Source of the DNA: CAJQQK01 sp965224225
GTDB lineage: Bacteria; Pseudomonadota; Alphaproteobacteria; Rhizobiales; Hyphomicrobiaceae
Assembly (NCBI GenBank): GCA_965224225.1
Contig: CBDCZF010000024.1
Location: 1 to 64,000, forward strand
Direction of reading: 5' to 3'
Length of the DNA: 64,000 nucleotides
Made by a program: the position numbers and the translations under genes
Shown here: one piece after another, positions 8,531 through 17,196 of the stretch
Position numbering within the stretch: the stretch's first letter is position 1
Layout of the letters: each line of letters begins with the position of its first letter
Notes under the pieces: model-generated
The model's input: the letters and a program-made list of their open reading frames with translations, nothing else
What the model was told of the DNA's origin: nothing
The model's database searches: none

Positions 8531-9469
8531 TCATTCAACCCTCTCGATCGTCACCTTCATCCTTAACCCTTCAAACATCGATTTTGCAATCTTGGCACGC
8601 AGCGACATCGCAACGCCGGATCGTCTCATATGGCGCAGTGTCTTGGAAAAATAGTTGTGCCAGGCGAGAATACCGCCCTGCGTTTTGTGCCAGTAGGCCT
8701 GATTGCGCGCGCCATAGCAAAACTTCCAAACGTTGGCCTCGGTAACCAGGCCGAAATTGACCCCCTTGTTTTCCGCCAGGTCATGGTGAACGACACTATC
8801 AAGGGCATAGAGGCCAGGATAGCTCTGGGCGAGTCGCTTGGTATACTCGACATCATCGAACCAGATGAAAAACTCCGAAATCGGCAGGCCGACCTCCTTG
8901 ACCTTGGCGCGCGAGATCAACACGGAAACGAACGAACAATGCTTGACCAGCATGAAGTTGCGCGTCTCGTGATCGTAAAACCGCGGCCAGTCCCAGACCG
9001 GTTCTGGAATGTTCATTTCACACAGATCATCATGCCATTTGACCAGCGAGCAGACAAAGCCCGGCACGTAGGGCGTCGTCGCAACGAAATCACACCAGCG
9101 GTTAACGAGGCGCTCGAGCGCGTCGGGGCGTGCGTAACAGTCATCGTCCATCACCCAGAAGAAATCGCTGCCGCCTGAATAGGCAAGCCGCAGGCCCTTG
9201 GAAAACCCGCCGGCACCGCCGAGGTTCTCGCTCTGCCGGCGATAATCGATGACGTCGTGTTCGCCAGCCAACCGGCCAATGACCTCGGGCGTGCGATCGG
9301 TCGAGGCATTGTCGATGACGAGGATCTTTTCGATCGGGTAGGTCTGGCCCAGCACGTGCTCGATCGTCTGAGCCACCTTGTCCGGCCGATTGAACGTCAC
9401 GATGAGGGCCGTCACGGTCGGCTGTCGTGCCGAACCGGAGCCATTGCCATCGTCATTGGCAACGCTCAT
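8531..9469 (-). CDS. GT2-family glycosyltransferase, galactofuranosyl/rhamnosyl-transferase-like
   Basis: The 312-residue protein has a GT-A fold start (TVTALIVTFNRPDKVAQTI). It carries the motif NLGGAGGF at about 82-89, typical of GlfT-type and WbbL-type transferases. The metal-binding acidic cluster MDDDC lies at 107-111. UDP-galactopyranose mutase is encoded 4 kb away, so transfer of galactofuranose from UDP-Galf is a reasonable guess; rhamnose transfer remains possible. Its start overlaps the end of the upstream GT4 gene by four bases (ATGA), so the two are translationally coupled. Confidence 0.85.
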   Translation of the reverse strand: MSVANDDGNGSGSARQPTVTALIVTFNRPDKVAQTIEHVLGQTYPIEKILVIDNASTDRTPEVIGRLAGEHDVIDYRRQSENLGGAGGFSKGLRLAYSGGSDFFWVMDDDCYARPDALERLVNRWCDFVATTPYVPGFVCSLVKWHDDLCEMNIPEPVWDWPRFYDHETRNFMLVKHCSFVSVLISRAKVKEVGLPISEFFIWFDDVEYTKRLAQSYPGLYALDSVVHHDLAENKGVNFGLVTEANVWKFCYGARNQAYWHKTQGGILAWHNYFSKTLRHMRRSGVAMSLRAKIAKSMFEGLRMKVTIERVE

Positions 9470-11184
9470 GCAGTCGCGTCCTCGGGCAACTTGAACACAT
9501 CGCGCAGAAGGTCGACGTATTTCGGCGCCGACAATAGGGCTTGGCGCTTTGCCTGCTGACTTGCCATGACCTTCTCGAAGAAATCCCGGTCGGAAACGAA
9601 CTGCTGGATCTTTCCCGCCATACCATCAAGGCATCGCATTGTCGCACGCGGCACGAGCATCTCGTCGGCGACGATCTCGCACTGCGAACCGACATCACTG
9701 GACACAATGCCAAGCCCGAACATACCGGCCTCGAGGCCGACCAGTGTCAGGCCTTCGTTTTCCGAGGGAATGACCAGCAGATGATGCTGTGCCATCTGCT
9801 CCAGCACATCATCATGGTTCAAGGCGCCGAGGAAATCTATTTGCCCCGACACACCGCGACGTTCGGCAAACTTCTTGACGTGGTCCAGGTAGGGACCGGT
9901 GCCGATCACCGAGATCGAAAAGGAGACCTTGCGCCGCTTGAGCCGCTGCGCAAGCCCGACGAGCAAATGCGGCCGCTTCTGCTGCACCATGCGCCCGACG
10001 AACAACACCTTGCAGTGGCCCTTGACGTCGTCATGCGTAATCCGGCGTGCCTGGGCGTCACTCGCATCCGGGTCGATCAGATAGCCGAGACAGATTTTCC
10101 TGGGTTCGATACCGAATTCGTTTTCATAATAGTCCTTCACCTCTTGGCTTATGACGTGATGGACATCGATGTAGTTGGTGAACACGCCGCCGATCCGGCA
10201 ATATCCGCCGTCGCGATGCTCGATGATGTGCGTGCTCGATATCACCTTGACGTCCGGAAAATAGGCCTTGATGCGCGGCAGGCACTGATAGGCGGTCAGG
10301 CAATGGTGAATGTGCAAAATGTCGATCCGGTAGCGGGCAAACAGCGACAGGACAAACCGCTGGAAATACTGTCGCGGCAGGGTGCGGTCGAGGCAGAAGA
10401 GATGGTCGGCCGATTGGCGCACACGCGCCTCGAGCGGCTCCTTACCACGCACGTCCGTAATACAGATCACGAAATATCCGGCAGCCTTCGCCGCTTCCAC
10501 CGCCTCCACCGCACAGCTTTCAGCGCCCCCCGTGTCGAGCCAGTGCATCGCGACCAGAGCCACCGGCTTCCCGTCGGAAGCTGCCAGTCGGTCATGCGGC
10601 AGCATCGCATCTAGTTGCTGGCTAAGCACGAGCCGGTTGCGCGGCAACGGCGCGTGACGATGGCGCGAGCGGCGCTCGGCGATCTTCTTGTCGAGAAACT
10701 TTTGGTGGTTGGAATCGAAATAGACCGGATGGCGCTCGAAGACGAACCGCTCGATCGTATTGGTGCCCAACAACTTCACCCGGTCGCGATCGGGGTTGAC
10801 GGCGAATGGCAGCGTGACATGAATGGCATCCGCGAGGCGGTTCGCATCGGTCCAGGGAGAGCGGGCGCTGTTCTCGGCAACGACGTGATAGGCCAGCTCG
10901 TCGTTGACCATCACCTCATCAGGCGGCAGCCCCTCGAGGCAGATCGCCGGTTCACTTTGGTAAGCATCGTCCTTCTTGAAATAATACAGGCTTGTGACAT
11001 CCGCCAATCCGAGAATGTCGTAAACCAGTAGATCATCCTCGATGCGCGCTTCGAGGCGGGCACGTGCACCGGCAATCTCGGGCGCCAGCAGATCGCTCTT
11101 GTCCAGAACCCGCATGAGATCTCCGTGCGCCCTGCCGTCGCGCTCAACAAATTCAGCCGGCATTTGTGACATTTGTCGCTGCAT
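9466..11184 (-). CDS. GT4-family glycosyltransferase with a long N-terminal extension
   Basis: The 572-residue protein is larger than a usual GT4 enzyme. About 210 N-terminal residues without a recognised domain precede a GT-B fold. The first Rossmann half begins at VALVAMHWLDTGGAES. The second half shows KVLFVGRMVQQKRP and the GT4 ENEGLTLVGLE motif, which binds the nucleotide-sugar donor. HIHHC lies in the acceptor half. It probably adds a hexose during synthesis of the surface polysaccharide. The stop overlaps the GT2 start by four bases. The extension could be an unrelated partner-binding or second enzymatic domain. Confidence 0.85.
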   Translation of the reverse strand: MQRQMSQMPAEFVERDGRAHGDLMRVLDKSDLLAPEIAGARARLEARIEDDLLVYDILGLADVTSLYYFKKDDAYQSEPAICLEGLPPDEVMVNDELAYHVVAENSARSPWTDANRLADAIHVTLPFAVNPDRDRVKLLGTNTIERFVFERHPVYFDSNHQKFLDKKIAERRSRHRHAPLPRNRLVLSQQLDAMLPHDRLAASDGKPVALVAMHWLDTGGAESCAVEAVEAAKAAGYFVICITDVRGKEPLEARVRQSADHLFCLDRTLPRQYFQRFVLSLFARYRIDILHIHHCLTAYQCLPRIKAYFPDVKVISSTHIIEHRDGGYCRIGGVFTNYIDVHHVISQEVKDYYENEFGIEPRKICLGYLIDPDASDAQARRITHDDVKGHCKVLFVGRMVQQKRPHLLVGLAQRLKRRKVSFSISVIGTGPYLDHVKKFAERRGVSGQIDFLGALNHDDVLEQMAQHHLLVIPSENEGLTLVGLEAGMFGLGIVSSDVGSQCEIVADEMLVPRATMRCLDGMAGKIQQFVSDRDFFEKVMASQQAKRQALLSAPKYVDLLRDVFKLPEDATA

Positions 11185-11555
11185 TCGTTCGACGGGTTCC
11201 TGTATTGCAATGAGCCAGCGTGTTGATGCAGAAGTTCGTCACCGCTGGCGGCAGGATGAGGCTAGTACCACGCGGAAATTACCCGCCGGTATCGAACGCG
11301 ACAAGCATGGACTATGCATGCCGGGCAGCATTGCCGAGTTCCTGTGCATAACGATTTTGCTACTCAGTCGTGACCGTTGAGCGCGCCGCCGCGCTTCCCC
11401 TCCCCATCCGCAACTGATTTGCTGGGTCGTTCTGGTCACGCCCTACCTCAAGAACTTAATGCTAAGCACTCAAACAGCTACACGACTATTGATGATAGAG
11501 CCCAACTATGCCATCTGCCCGACATCACGCAAATAGACATTTGGAGGTGTCGCGA
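11185..11555. other. Intergenic region between divergent GT4 and beta-helix genes
   Basis: About 370 bases separate two divergent genes. I see no gene, RNA or clear terminator in it. The part from about 11430 to 11540 is AT-richer and probably holds the promoter of the plus-strand gene, whose ribosome site GGAGG lies at 11543-11547. Confidence 0.4.
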
Positions 11556-12545
11556 ATGATGAAATCATTGTCCGTTGGCTGCTTGGTTCTGGCCGCGTCA
11601 GTAGCAAGTGCGCAGGCTCAGGACGTCACACCGCTCAACGTTGCGGTGAATTGCGGGGCCGCTGAAAAGATCCAGCCTGTCGTCAACAAAAAGACGCGCG
11701 CACGCAAGCTCATCATCACGATCAGCGGTACGTGCAATGAGAACGTCACCATTCTGCGCGACGACGTCGTGATCAAGGGGCCTCAGGCCGGCGCCCGCAA
11801 CGCCACGATCCGCGGACATGTGGAAATTCGCGGTGATCGAGTCGAGCTTCTTCACCTGAAGGTCAATCACCGCAATACACCGAAGAGCAATCCTGCAAAC
11901 TCTGACTATGGCGTTATCGCGACGCGTGGCGCTTCGATATTTCTCAAGAATATCGCTATCACAGGCCACCGCGACGGCGCGCTGGCAGTGGTCCGTGTCT
12001 CCTTCGCCCGCGTGGAGAATTCGTTCATGACTGCGCCGCCGACCGCCGGCGAAACAATCGCGATCGCGGATGGCAGTATGGTCCGCCTGATCAACACGAG
12101 GGTTGTCGGCAATCGGAATGAATCGGGCTTTGGACCGGCCATCGGCCTCTATCGCGCCGGCATCGTCCGCATCGACCAGAATAACAAGCTCGAGCACAAC
12201 GCTGCATCCCCCTCCGATCCCTGGACTGGCGCGGCAATCATGGCGCTCGACGGCTCGACCGTTCGTGTGCAACGCTCCGGCAATACGATCAACGGCAACA
12301 TCGTGATTGCTCAGCAATCAAAAGCAGACATTCGTGACGTGACCGTCAACGGCAACTTCCGAGTCCAGGAGAACTCCTTAGTCGAACTGCGCAGCACGAC
12401 AACGGTCAATGGCGATGCCCAGGTCTTTCTGCGCGGATTGCTCAAGATCAATGGCGCGACAGGCACGGGCACGATCACCTGCAACTCTGACGGGGCAATT
12501 TTCAATGCCGCCGGCGTGACGCAAACAGGCTGCGTGGTCTACTAG
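11556..12545 (+). CDS. Exported right-handed beta-helix-like protein
   Basis: ATG at 11556 follows GGAGG and gives 329 residues with a signal peptide (MMKSLSVGCLVLAASVASAQ). The mature part consists of short, irregular beta-strand repeats with alternating hydrophobic and polar residues and many Asn turns (VEIRGDRVELLHLKVNHR, ATRGASIFLKNIAITGHRDG). This pattern is typical of pectate-lyase-like solenoids. Cys residues near both ends may form disulfides. No catalytic Asp pair can be assigned. It could bind or cleave a polysaccharide, perhaps the capsule made here, and could be a type II secretion substrate; both are inference. Confidence 0.65.
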   Translation: MMKSLSVGCLVLAASVASAQAQDVTPLNVAVNCGAAEKIQPVVNKKTRARKLIITISGTCNENVTILRDDVVIKGPQAGARNATIRGHVEIRGDRVELLHLKVNHRNTPKSNPANSDYGVIATRGASIFLKNIAITGHRDGALAVVRVSFARVENSFMTAPPTAGETIAIADGSMVRLINTRVVGNRNESGFGPAIGLYRAGIVRIDQNNKLEHNAASPSDPWTGAAIMALDGSTVRVQRSGNTINGNIVIAQQSKADIRDVTVNGNFRVQENSLVELRSTTTVNGDAQVFLRGLLKINGATGTGTITCNSDGAIFNAAGVTQTGCVVY

Positions 12546-12694
12546 CGCATCGTGCCTTAAGTTGGAGCCGCTCAAGCGGTTCCAACTGGCGGCACAAAGA
12601 TGCGCTACCTTGTTGACTTGATAGCGCAAAATTATCTGCGTTTTGCCGGTAGTAGCTCGTTTGAGCTGATTCCGACAAAACGCAGTTTGCGCTA
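12544..12694. repeat. Two adjacent palindromic intergenic elements
   Basis: The first element has outer arms AGCGCATC (12544-12551) and GATGCGCT (12599-12606) around an inner GTTGGA/TCCAAC hairpin. The second has arms TAGCGCAAA (12622-12630) and TTTGCGCTA (12686-12694) enclosing CTGCGTTTTG (12636-12645) and CAAAACGCAG (12676-12685). Both could fold as cruciforms or as RNA hairpins just after the beta-helix gene, and the first might help end its transcript. Confidence 0.6.
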
Positions 12695-12740
12695 GTGATC
12701 TGGACCTGACAGTTGATTCCCGTCCCGTATCCAAACTCCG

Positions 12741-12833
12741 CGTCATCCCCGCGCAGGCGGGGACCCAAGCAAACCTCAGCAAACTCTGTGCCGCTGGTGA
12801 CATGCTTGGGTTCCCGCCTGCGCGGGAATGACG
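12741..12833. repeat. Inverted pair of a dispersed GCGCAGGCGGG-type repeat
   Basis: The 30 bases at 12741-12770 are the near-perfect reverse complement of 12804-12833, with two mismatches. Each copy contains the palindromic core CCCGCGCAGGCGGG. The same unit recurs at 52622-52650, and a variant lies nearby at 52689 and 52820. It is a dispersed extragenic palindrome common in alphaproteobacteria. Confidence 0.8.
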
Positions 12834-12876
12834 GAGCGGTGTGTGGCGAGTGGGTACTAACCATTTGGTTTGGAAC

Positions 12877-12953
12877 ACTAGAGCAATAATATCCGACCGG
12901 ACGGAATCGGATGCGAACATTTCTATACCGTCCGGTCGGATGGAATTGCTCTA
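12877..12953. repeat. Inverted repeat with CCGACCGGACGG core
   Basis: The arms at 12877-12903 and 12927-12953 pair over 27 bases with three mismatches. The outer ends read CTAGAGCA and TGCTCTAG. A partial further copy (CCAGTCGGATGATGCTCT) ends near 13032. The element occupies a gap of about 590 bases (12546-13133) in which I see no gene. Confidence 0.7.
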
Positions 12954-13133
12954 GAAATGAAACAGATAGGGCATCTTTATCCGCTTGGAACCGAACCGCT
13001 ATGCAGTTCCATCCAGTCGGATGATGCTCTAACCAGTCGCCATGTCGCCAGCGGACAATTGGCGTCCGACTGAGACTGTGCCGGCCCCGCGGGCACAGTC
13101 ATTTAGAATGCATCGGTGGTGTTGTTGCCTGCA

Positions 13134-14297
13134 TCAATCGAGCGGCGAATGGACGAAAACCGGCAAGAGCTGACCGGAGCGCAGGCGGCTGCGCAATTCA
13201 CCGGCGGTTTCAAGCGCCCGGCCAATCGTCACATCCATGTCGAGATAGGCATACGTACCAAGCCGGCCGACGAACGTGATGCCCTGTTCGCGCTCGGCAC
13301 GCGCGACATACTTTTCGAGTAGTGCCTTTTCGTTGATCAGCCGGATCGGATAGTAGGGAATGTCGTCGGCACCGCATGTCCGGCTGTATTCGCGAAAACA
13401 GACCGTCTTGGCGAATTTACCCATCTCCCACGGCGCGAAATACTTGTGCTCGGCAATCCGCGTATAGGGCACATCGTAATCGCAGTAGTTCATCACTGCG
13501 GTACCCTGGTAGTCGCCGTCAGCATCGATCCGTTCAAAATCCAGCGTACGATATCCGAGCCGGCCGATGTCGTAGTTGAAATAGCGGTCGATCGGACCGC
13601 TGTAGATGATGTGGCCGAAAGCCTCGTCGAGATCTTCAAAGCGCGTGTTCAGGCGAACCTCGATACCGTCGGCATCGAGAATGTTACGCACGATCTCGGT
13701 GTAGCCGTCCTTCGGCATCCCCTGGTGAGGATGATTGAAGTAGTTGTCATCGTAGTTGAACCTGAGCGGCAACCGTTTGAGGATCGACGCCGGCAGTTCA
13801 GTTGGCTCCATGCCCCACTGCTTGCGCGTGTAGCCGCGAAAGAACGCCTGATAGATGTCGTTGCCGACAAAGCGCAGGGCCTGTTCCTCGAACGTTTGTG
13901 GATCATCGATATCCGTTCGCGCGATACTTTCGATAAAGCGCGCCGCTTCGGACGGGCTCAACGTCTTGTTGAAGAACTGATTGATGGTCAGCAGGTTGAT
14001 CGGCAGCGTATAGACCCGACCACTCGAGATCGCCTTGACGCGATTGACGTAGGGCATGAATTCGCCGAAGCGATTGACGTAGGCCCAAACGTTGTCGTCA
14101 TTTGTGTGAAAGATGTGCGGCCCGTACCTGTGGACCATGATGCCCGTCGACGGGTCACGCTCGGTGTGGCAGTTGCCGGCGATGTGTTCGCGCTCATCGA
14201 CGACGATACATCGATGTCCGTCCTGCACCAGCTCGCGCGCGATGACGGCGCCGCTGAAACCGGCCCCGACGATCGCAATGCGCTTTGCCTGATCCAT
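13134..14297 (-). CDS. glf: UDP-galactopyranose mutase
   Basis: The enzyme converts UDP-galactopyranose to UDP-galactofuranose using reduced FAD. The start at 14297 puts the FAD-binding GAGFSGAVIA directly at residues 11-20; a longer frame to 14402 adds only unrelated residues. The protein is 387 residues, normal for the family. MVHRYGPHIFHTNDDNVWAY and FFRGYTRKQWGMEP are mutase signatures, the second carrying the conserved substrate-binding Tyr, Lys and Trp. galE, also minus strand, lies just upstream and can supply UDP-galactose. The GT2 enzyme downstream is the likely user of the product. Confidence 0.95.
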   Translation of the reverse strand: MDQAKRIAIVGAGFSGAVIARELVQDGHRCIVVDEREHIAGNCHTERDPSTGIMVHRYGPHIFHTNDDNVWAYVNRFGEFMPYVNRVKAISSGRVYTLPINLLTINQFFNKTLSPSEAARFIESIARTDIDDPQTFEEQALRFVGNDIYQAFFRGYTRKQWGMEPTELPASILKRLPLRFNYDDNYFNHPHQGMPKDGYTEIVRNILDADGIEVRLNTRFEDLDEAFGHIIYSGPIDRYFNYDIGRLGYRTLDFERIDADGDYQGTAVMNYCDYDVPYTRIAEHKYFAPWEMGKFAKTVCFREYSRTCGADDIPYYPIRLINEKALLEKYVARAEREQGITFVGRLGTYAYLDMDVTIGRALETAGELRSRLRSGQLLPVFVHSPLD

Positions 14298-14500
14298 TGC
14301 GCTTCGAACTCCGCTTGCCTTCACTTGTGAGGGTGGGCACATGGCACAAATTTCGTAGGCGAGCCGGCTTCGATGCCGCTTGTAGCACTGAACAGCGGGC
14401 ATCCGTCAAGCACCGGGCACGGCACAAGAAAATGTGGACAACAATGAACAAGCCCGGTGGCAGTGCGGCAGCCAACGAAGTCTCGGGCGAGACGCTCCGC

Positions 14501-15499
14501 TCACAGATCCGATCGATTCGCCAGACTGGCCTCCCAGGCGAGCGCGTGTTGAACGATCGTATCGAGATCGTCGAGTTCGGGCGTCCAACCGAGCGTCGTG
14601 CGGACCAAGTCGGAGGCTGCAACGATCTGCGGCGGGTCACCCGGCCGGCGCCCCGTCATGCGCACTTCGAAATCAACCCCCGACACCCGCTTGACGGCGT
14701 CGATAACCTCGAGCACGGAAAATCCGCGCGAGTATCCGCAGTTCATGACGATCGACTGACCGTCGTCGCGCAAGTAGCGAAGCGCATCGCTGTGTGCCGC
14801 GACCAGATCCATGACATGAATGTAGTCACGGATACAGGTGCCATCGGGTGTCGGATAGTCGGTTCCGTAAACATCGAGATGCGATCGCTTTGCTTGAGCA
14901 GTTTCGCAGGCGACCTTGATCAGATGTGTCGCACCTTTGGTGGATTGCCCGGTGCGACCCTTTGGATCGGCACCGGACACATTGAAATAACGCAGCGCCA
15001 CATAGCGAAAGTCATGTGCGAAGGCGGTATCCTTCAGCATGGTCTCGGTCATCAGTTTCGATGCGCCGTATGGTGAGACCGGCAATTGCGGCGTCGCTTC
15101 GGTGACCGGCATGATCTCCGGCGCGCCATAGACGGCAGCGGTTGATGAAAAGATGAAATGGCGAACCCCGCCGGCCACTGCTGCAGCAATCAGCGCGCGC
15201 GATTTTACCGTGTTGTTGAGGTAATAGCCGAGCGGATCGGCAACCGATTCGGGCACCACGATCGAGCCGGCAAAATGCACAATCGCATCGACGTCGTGCT
15301 TTGCCATCAGTTCACCCAGCAACGCTTCATCGCCGACATCGCCGACCACGAGCTCGGCACTTTCCGGCAACGCCCACCGAAACCCAGTCGAAAGGTTGTC
15401 GAGAACGACGACCGCTTCGCCATCATCGACGAGGCGATGCACCATATGGCTGCCGATATAGCCGGCCCCGCCCGTGACCAAGACGCCCATCTGCTCCAC
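14501..15499 (-). CDS. galE: UDP-glucose 4-epimerase
   Basis: The 332-residue protein is an extended short-chain dehydrogenase. It has an NAD-binding TGGAGYIGSH near residue 9, FSSTAAVYG carrying the catalytic Ser/Thr region, and YGASK with the catalytic Tyr and Lys. ALRYFNVSGADPKGRTGQS is the usual epimerase substrate-loop block. It interconverts UDP-glucose and UDP-galactose in the cytoplasm. Next to glf it completes a route from UDP-glucose to UDP-galactofuranose. It lies in the same direction as glf with a gap of about 200 bases, so a separate promoter is possible. Confidence 0.95.
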   Translation of the reverse strand: MEQMGVLVTGGAGYIGSHMVHRLVDDGEAVVVLDNLSTGFRWALPESAELVVGDVGDEALLGELMAKHDVDAIVHFAGSIVVPESVADPLGYYLNNTVKSRALIAAAVAGGVRHFIFSSTAAVYGAPEIMPVTEATPQLPVSPYGASKLMTETMLKDTAFAHDFRYVALRYFNVSGADPKGRTGQSTKGATHLIKVACETAQAKRSHLDVYGTDYPTPDGTCIRDYIHVMDLVAAHSDALRYLRDDGQSIVMNCGYSRGFSVLEVIDAVKRVSGVDFEVRMTGRRPGDPPQIVAASDLVRTTLGWTPELDDLDTIVQHALAWEASLANRSDL

Positions 15500-15642
15500 C
15501 TTCCATCATTGAGCCTTCGATTGTACGCAGCCGCATCCGCGCACCAAGCCGCAATGCATGCATGTGCGATGCCAGCCTCATATTAAATGCATGAAAAACT
15601 CACCGGACGGATCGTCGCTGCCAGCAACGGCCCCGTGCCGTG

Positions 15643-16695
15643 TCAGCTGAACCAGCGCCAGCGATCACCGCCGGCCTTGCCACCGGAGCGCCGCCCGCCC
15701 CGCATTTTTTGACTGATGATCCAGTCAACGGCGCGCTCGAAGCTTATTTCACGGCACGTTTCAGGCGAGATATACCGCGAATAGTCGAAGTAGATGGCGG
15801 CGAACAGCTGCTCGATCGAGGGGCGCACACCGCGACGATCACTGACCGAAACACGGTCATCGGTCAGACCCCACCCGGCATAGAACGGAGCGCCGAAACA
15901 CACCACTTCGCGCTCTGCAAACAGTGCTTCGAGCCCAACCTGGCTGGTCACTACATAGACCTTGTCGACCGCTTCGATCAGGGCCCAGGGATTGACGTTG
16001 TCGCGTACAACCTTGGTGTCATGATCATCGACGACATGCGCAAGGTGACCGTTCTTGCGCCCGGATACGACTTCCGGATGAAGCTTGACGATGATCTCGC
16101 TGCCCGGATTTTCATCGCGCGCCGCCACCAGCATCTGTTGGAACGATGCATGTGACGCCTGTCCGAACTCTATGGAGGAATCACCAGCGGTTTGATCGAT
16201 CACCAAAACGCGACCAGCACGGCGGGCCGGATCAAGCCCCAGTTCCGTCTCGCTCAGGTACGGCGCATGATTGAATTTCGAAACAGCGTGATTGCGAATG
16301 CGCTCGATACCTGCACGCGCGCGTTCGAGGCGCGCATCATCGAGATTGTAAGCGGATCGTGTAATCAGAACTTCGAGTTCCGATGTCGAAGTCGAATCGT
16401 AATGGACGCCGAAACGATCGACGACCAGCGATAGAGGCGGCTCATCACCACCCGGCTCGATCGAGCGGATGAAGCCGTCTTCGAGGGCGATATAGCTCGC
16501 GTCCGTCTTGAACGACAATTCGCGAGCGCGTGTCGATGTCGCCTTCAGCCCCCAGCCGACGACGCACCCGAATCCTGGGCGACGAAACGGCGGCAGCCAG
16601 CGAACCGGCTCGAAGCCCGTGATTTCGCGAATCGCATCACGCAATTGCCATACGCCCGGAGATAGTATCGCCACGCGTTGCTGGTGATCGCTCAT
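15643..16695 (-). CDS. KpsC-like capsule glycosyltransferase, single module
   Basis: The 350-residue protein resembles one half of KpsC, the enzyme that adds the beta-Kdo linker to the lipid anchor of group 2 capsules. VVGWGLKATSTRARE, ALEDGFIRS and LSLVVDRFGVHYD match the N-terminal part of a module. GAPFYAGWGLTDD is the KpsC hallmark near the end. Canonical KpsC has two fused modules (about 670 residues), and only one is present here. It may work with the separate KpsS-like protein at 18499-19773. The Arg/Gly-rich tail after residue 330 is of unknown use. Confidence 0.82.
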   Translation of the reverse strand: MSDHQQRVAILSPGVWQLRDAIREITGFEPVRWLPPFRRPGFGCVVGWGLKATSTRARELSFKTDASYIALEDGFIRSIEPGGDEPPLSLVVDRFGVHYDSTSTSELEVLITRSAYNLDDARLERARAGIERIRNHAVSKFNHAPYLSETELGLDPARRAGRVLVIDQTAGDSSIEFGQASHASFQQMLVAARDENPGSEIIVKLHPEVVSGRKNGHLAHVVDDHDTKVVRDNVNPWALIEAVDKVYVVTSQVGLEALFAEREVVCFGAPFYAGWGLTDDRVSVSDRRGVRPSIEQLFAAIYFDYSRYISPETCREISFERAVDWIISQKMRGGRRSGGKAGGDRWRWFS

Positions 16696-17196
16696 GCCGT
16701 CAAACCAAAGCGGTGCTCAGGACCGCTCCCCCTTGCGAACAAAACAGTTAACGAATTGTTCGCACAATCTCTCCAATCATTACCAAATCAGTATCACGAG
16801 GATGGCCGTATCGCTCATTGTGACCGGGCGGTTGTAAGGAACCCAAATCAGCACCTACTACGAACACGGACGACCACGTCCATAATCAGTGACTAGCACT
16901 TGCTGCGGGGAATACAAGTGCCTTCGACGTTTTGCACGCGACAAATGAAACGCCGTGATATTTGAAGCACCTGATCCTGGGGAAAACAGGCAGGAGCAAT
17001 CGGTTTGAACATTGTTTGCATCGCGGAGTGCTGCCGGGTCTCGAGTATTCGCATGGATTATCAATCGAATCGTGCCACCAGCAGGCCGCGCCATGACGAG
17101 GCCACAGTTCTCCTAATCGTGACCCGTGGAACACAGTTTCCATTCGGTCACTGAAGTCGGGCTGCTGGCGGTGGACATCGCGCCGGTGCAGCGATA
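16696..17196. promoter_or_regulatory. Divergent promoter region between the kpsC-like and wza-like genes
   Basis: About 500 bases separate two divergent capsule genes and contain no supported gene. The left part is AT-rich and carries an inverted repeat GCGAACAA (16735-16742) and TTGTTCGC (16756-16763), about 40 bases upstream of the kpsC-like start. This may be an operator or an mRNA hairpin. No known regulator site is recognised. Confidence 0.4.

Noticed and set aside
7774..8745. Plus-strand open frame of 323 codons
   Set aside because: It is antisense to the sulfotransferase and GT2 genes, has no domain or ribosome site, and follows from codon bias of the minus-strand genes.
12741..12833. 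CRISPR-like repeats
   Set aside because: The units are inverted, not direct, lack regular spacers, and match dispersed extragenic palindromes seen again at 52622.
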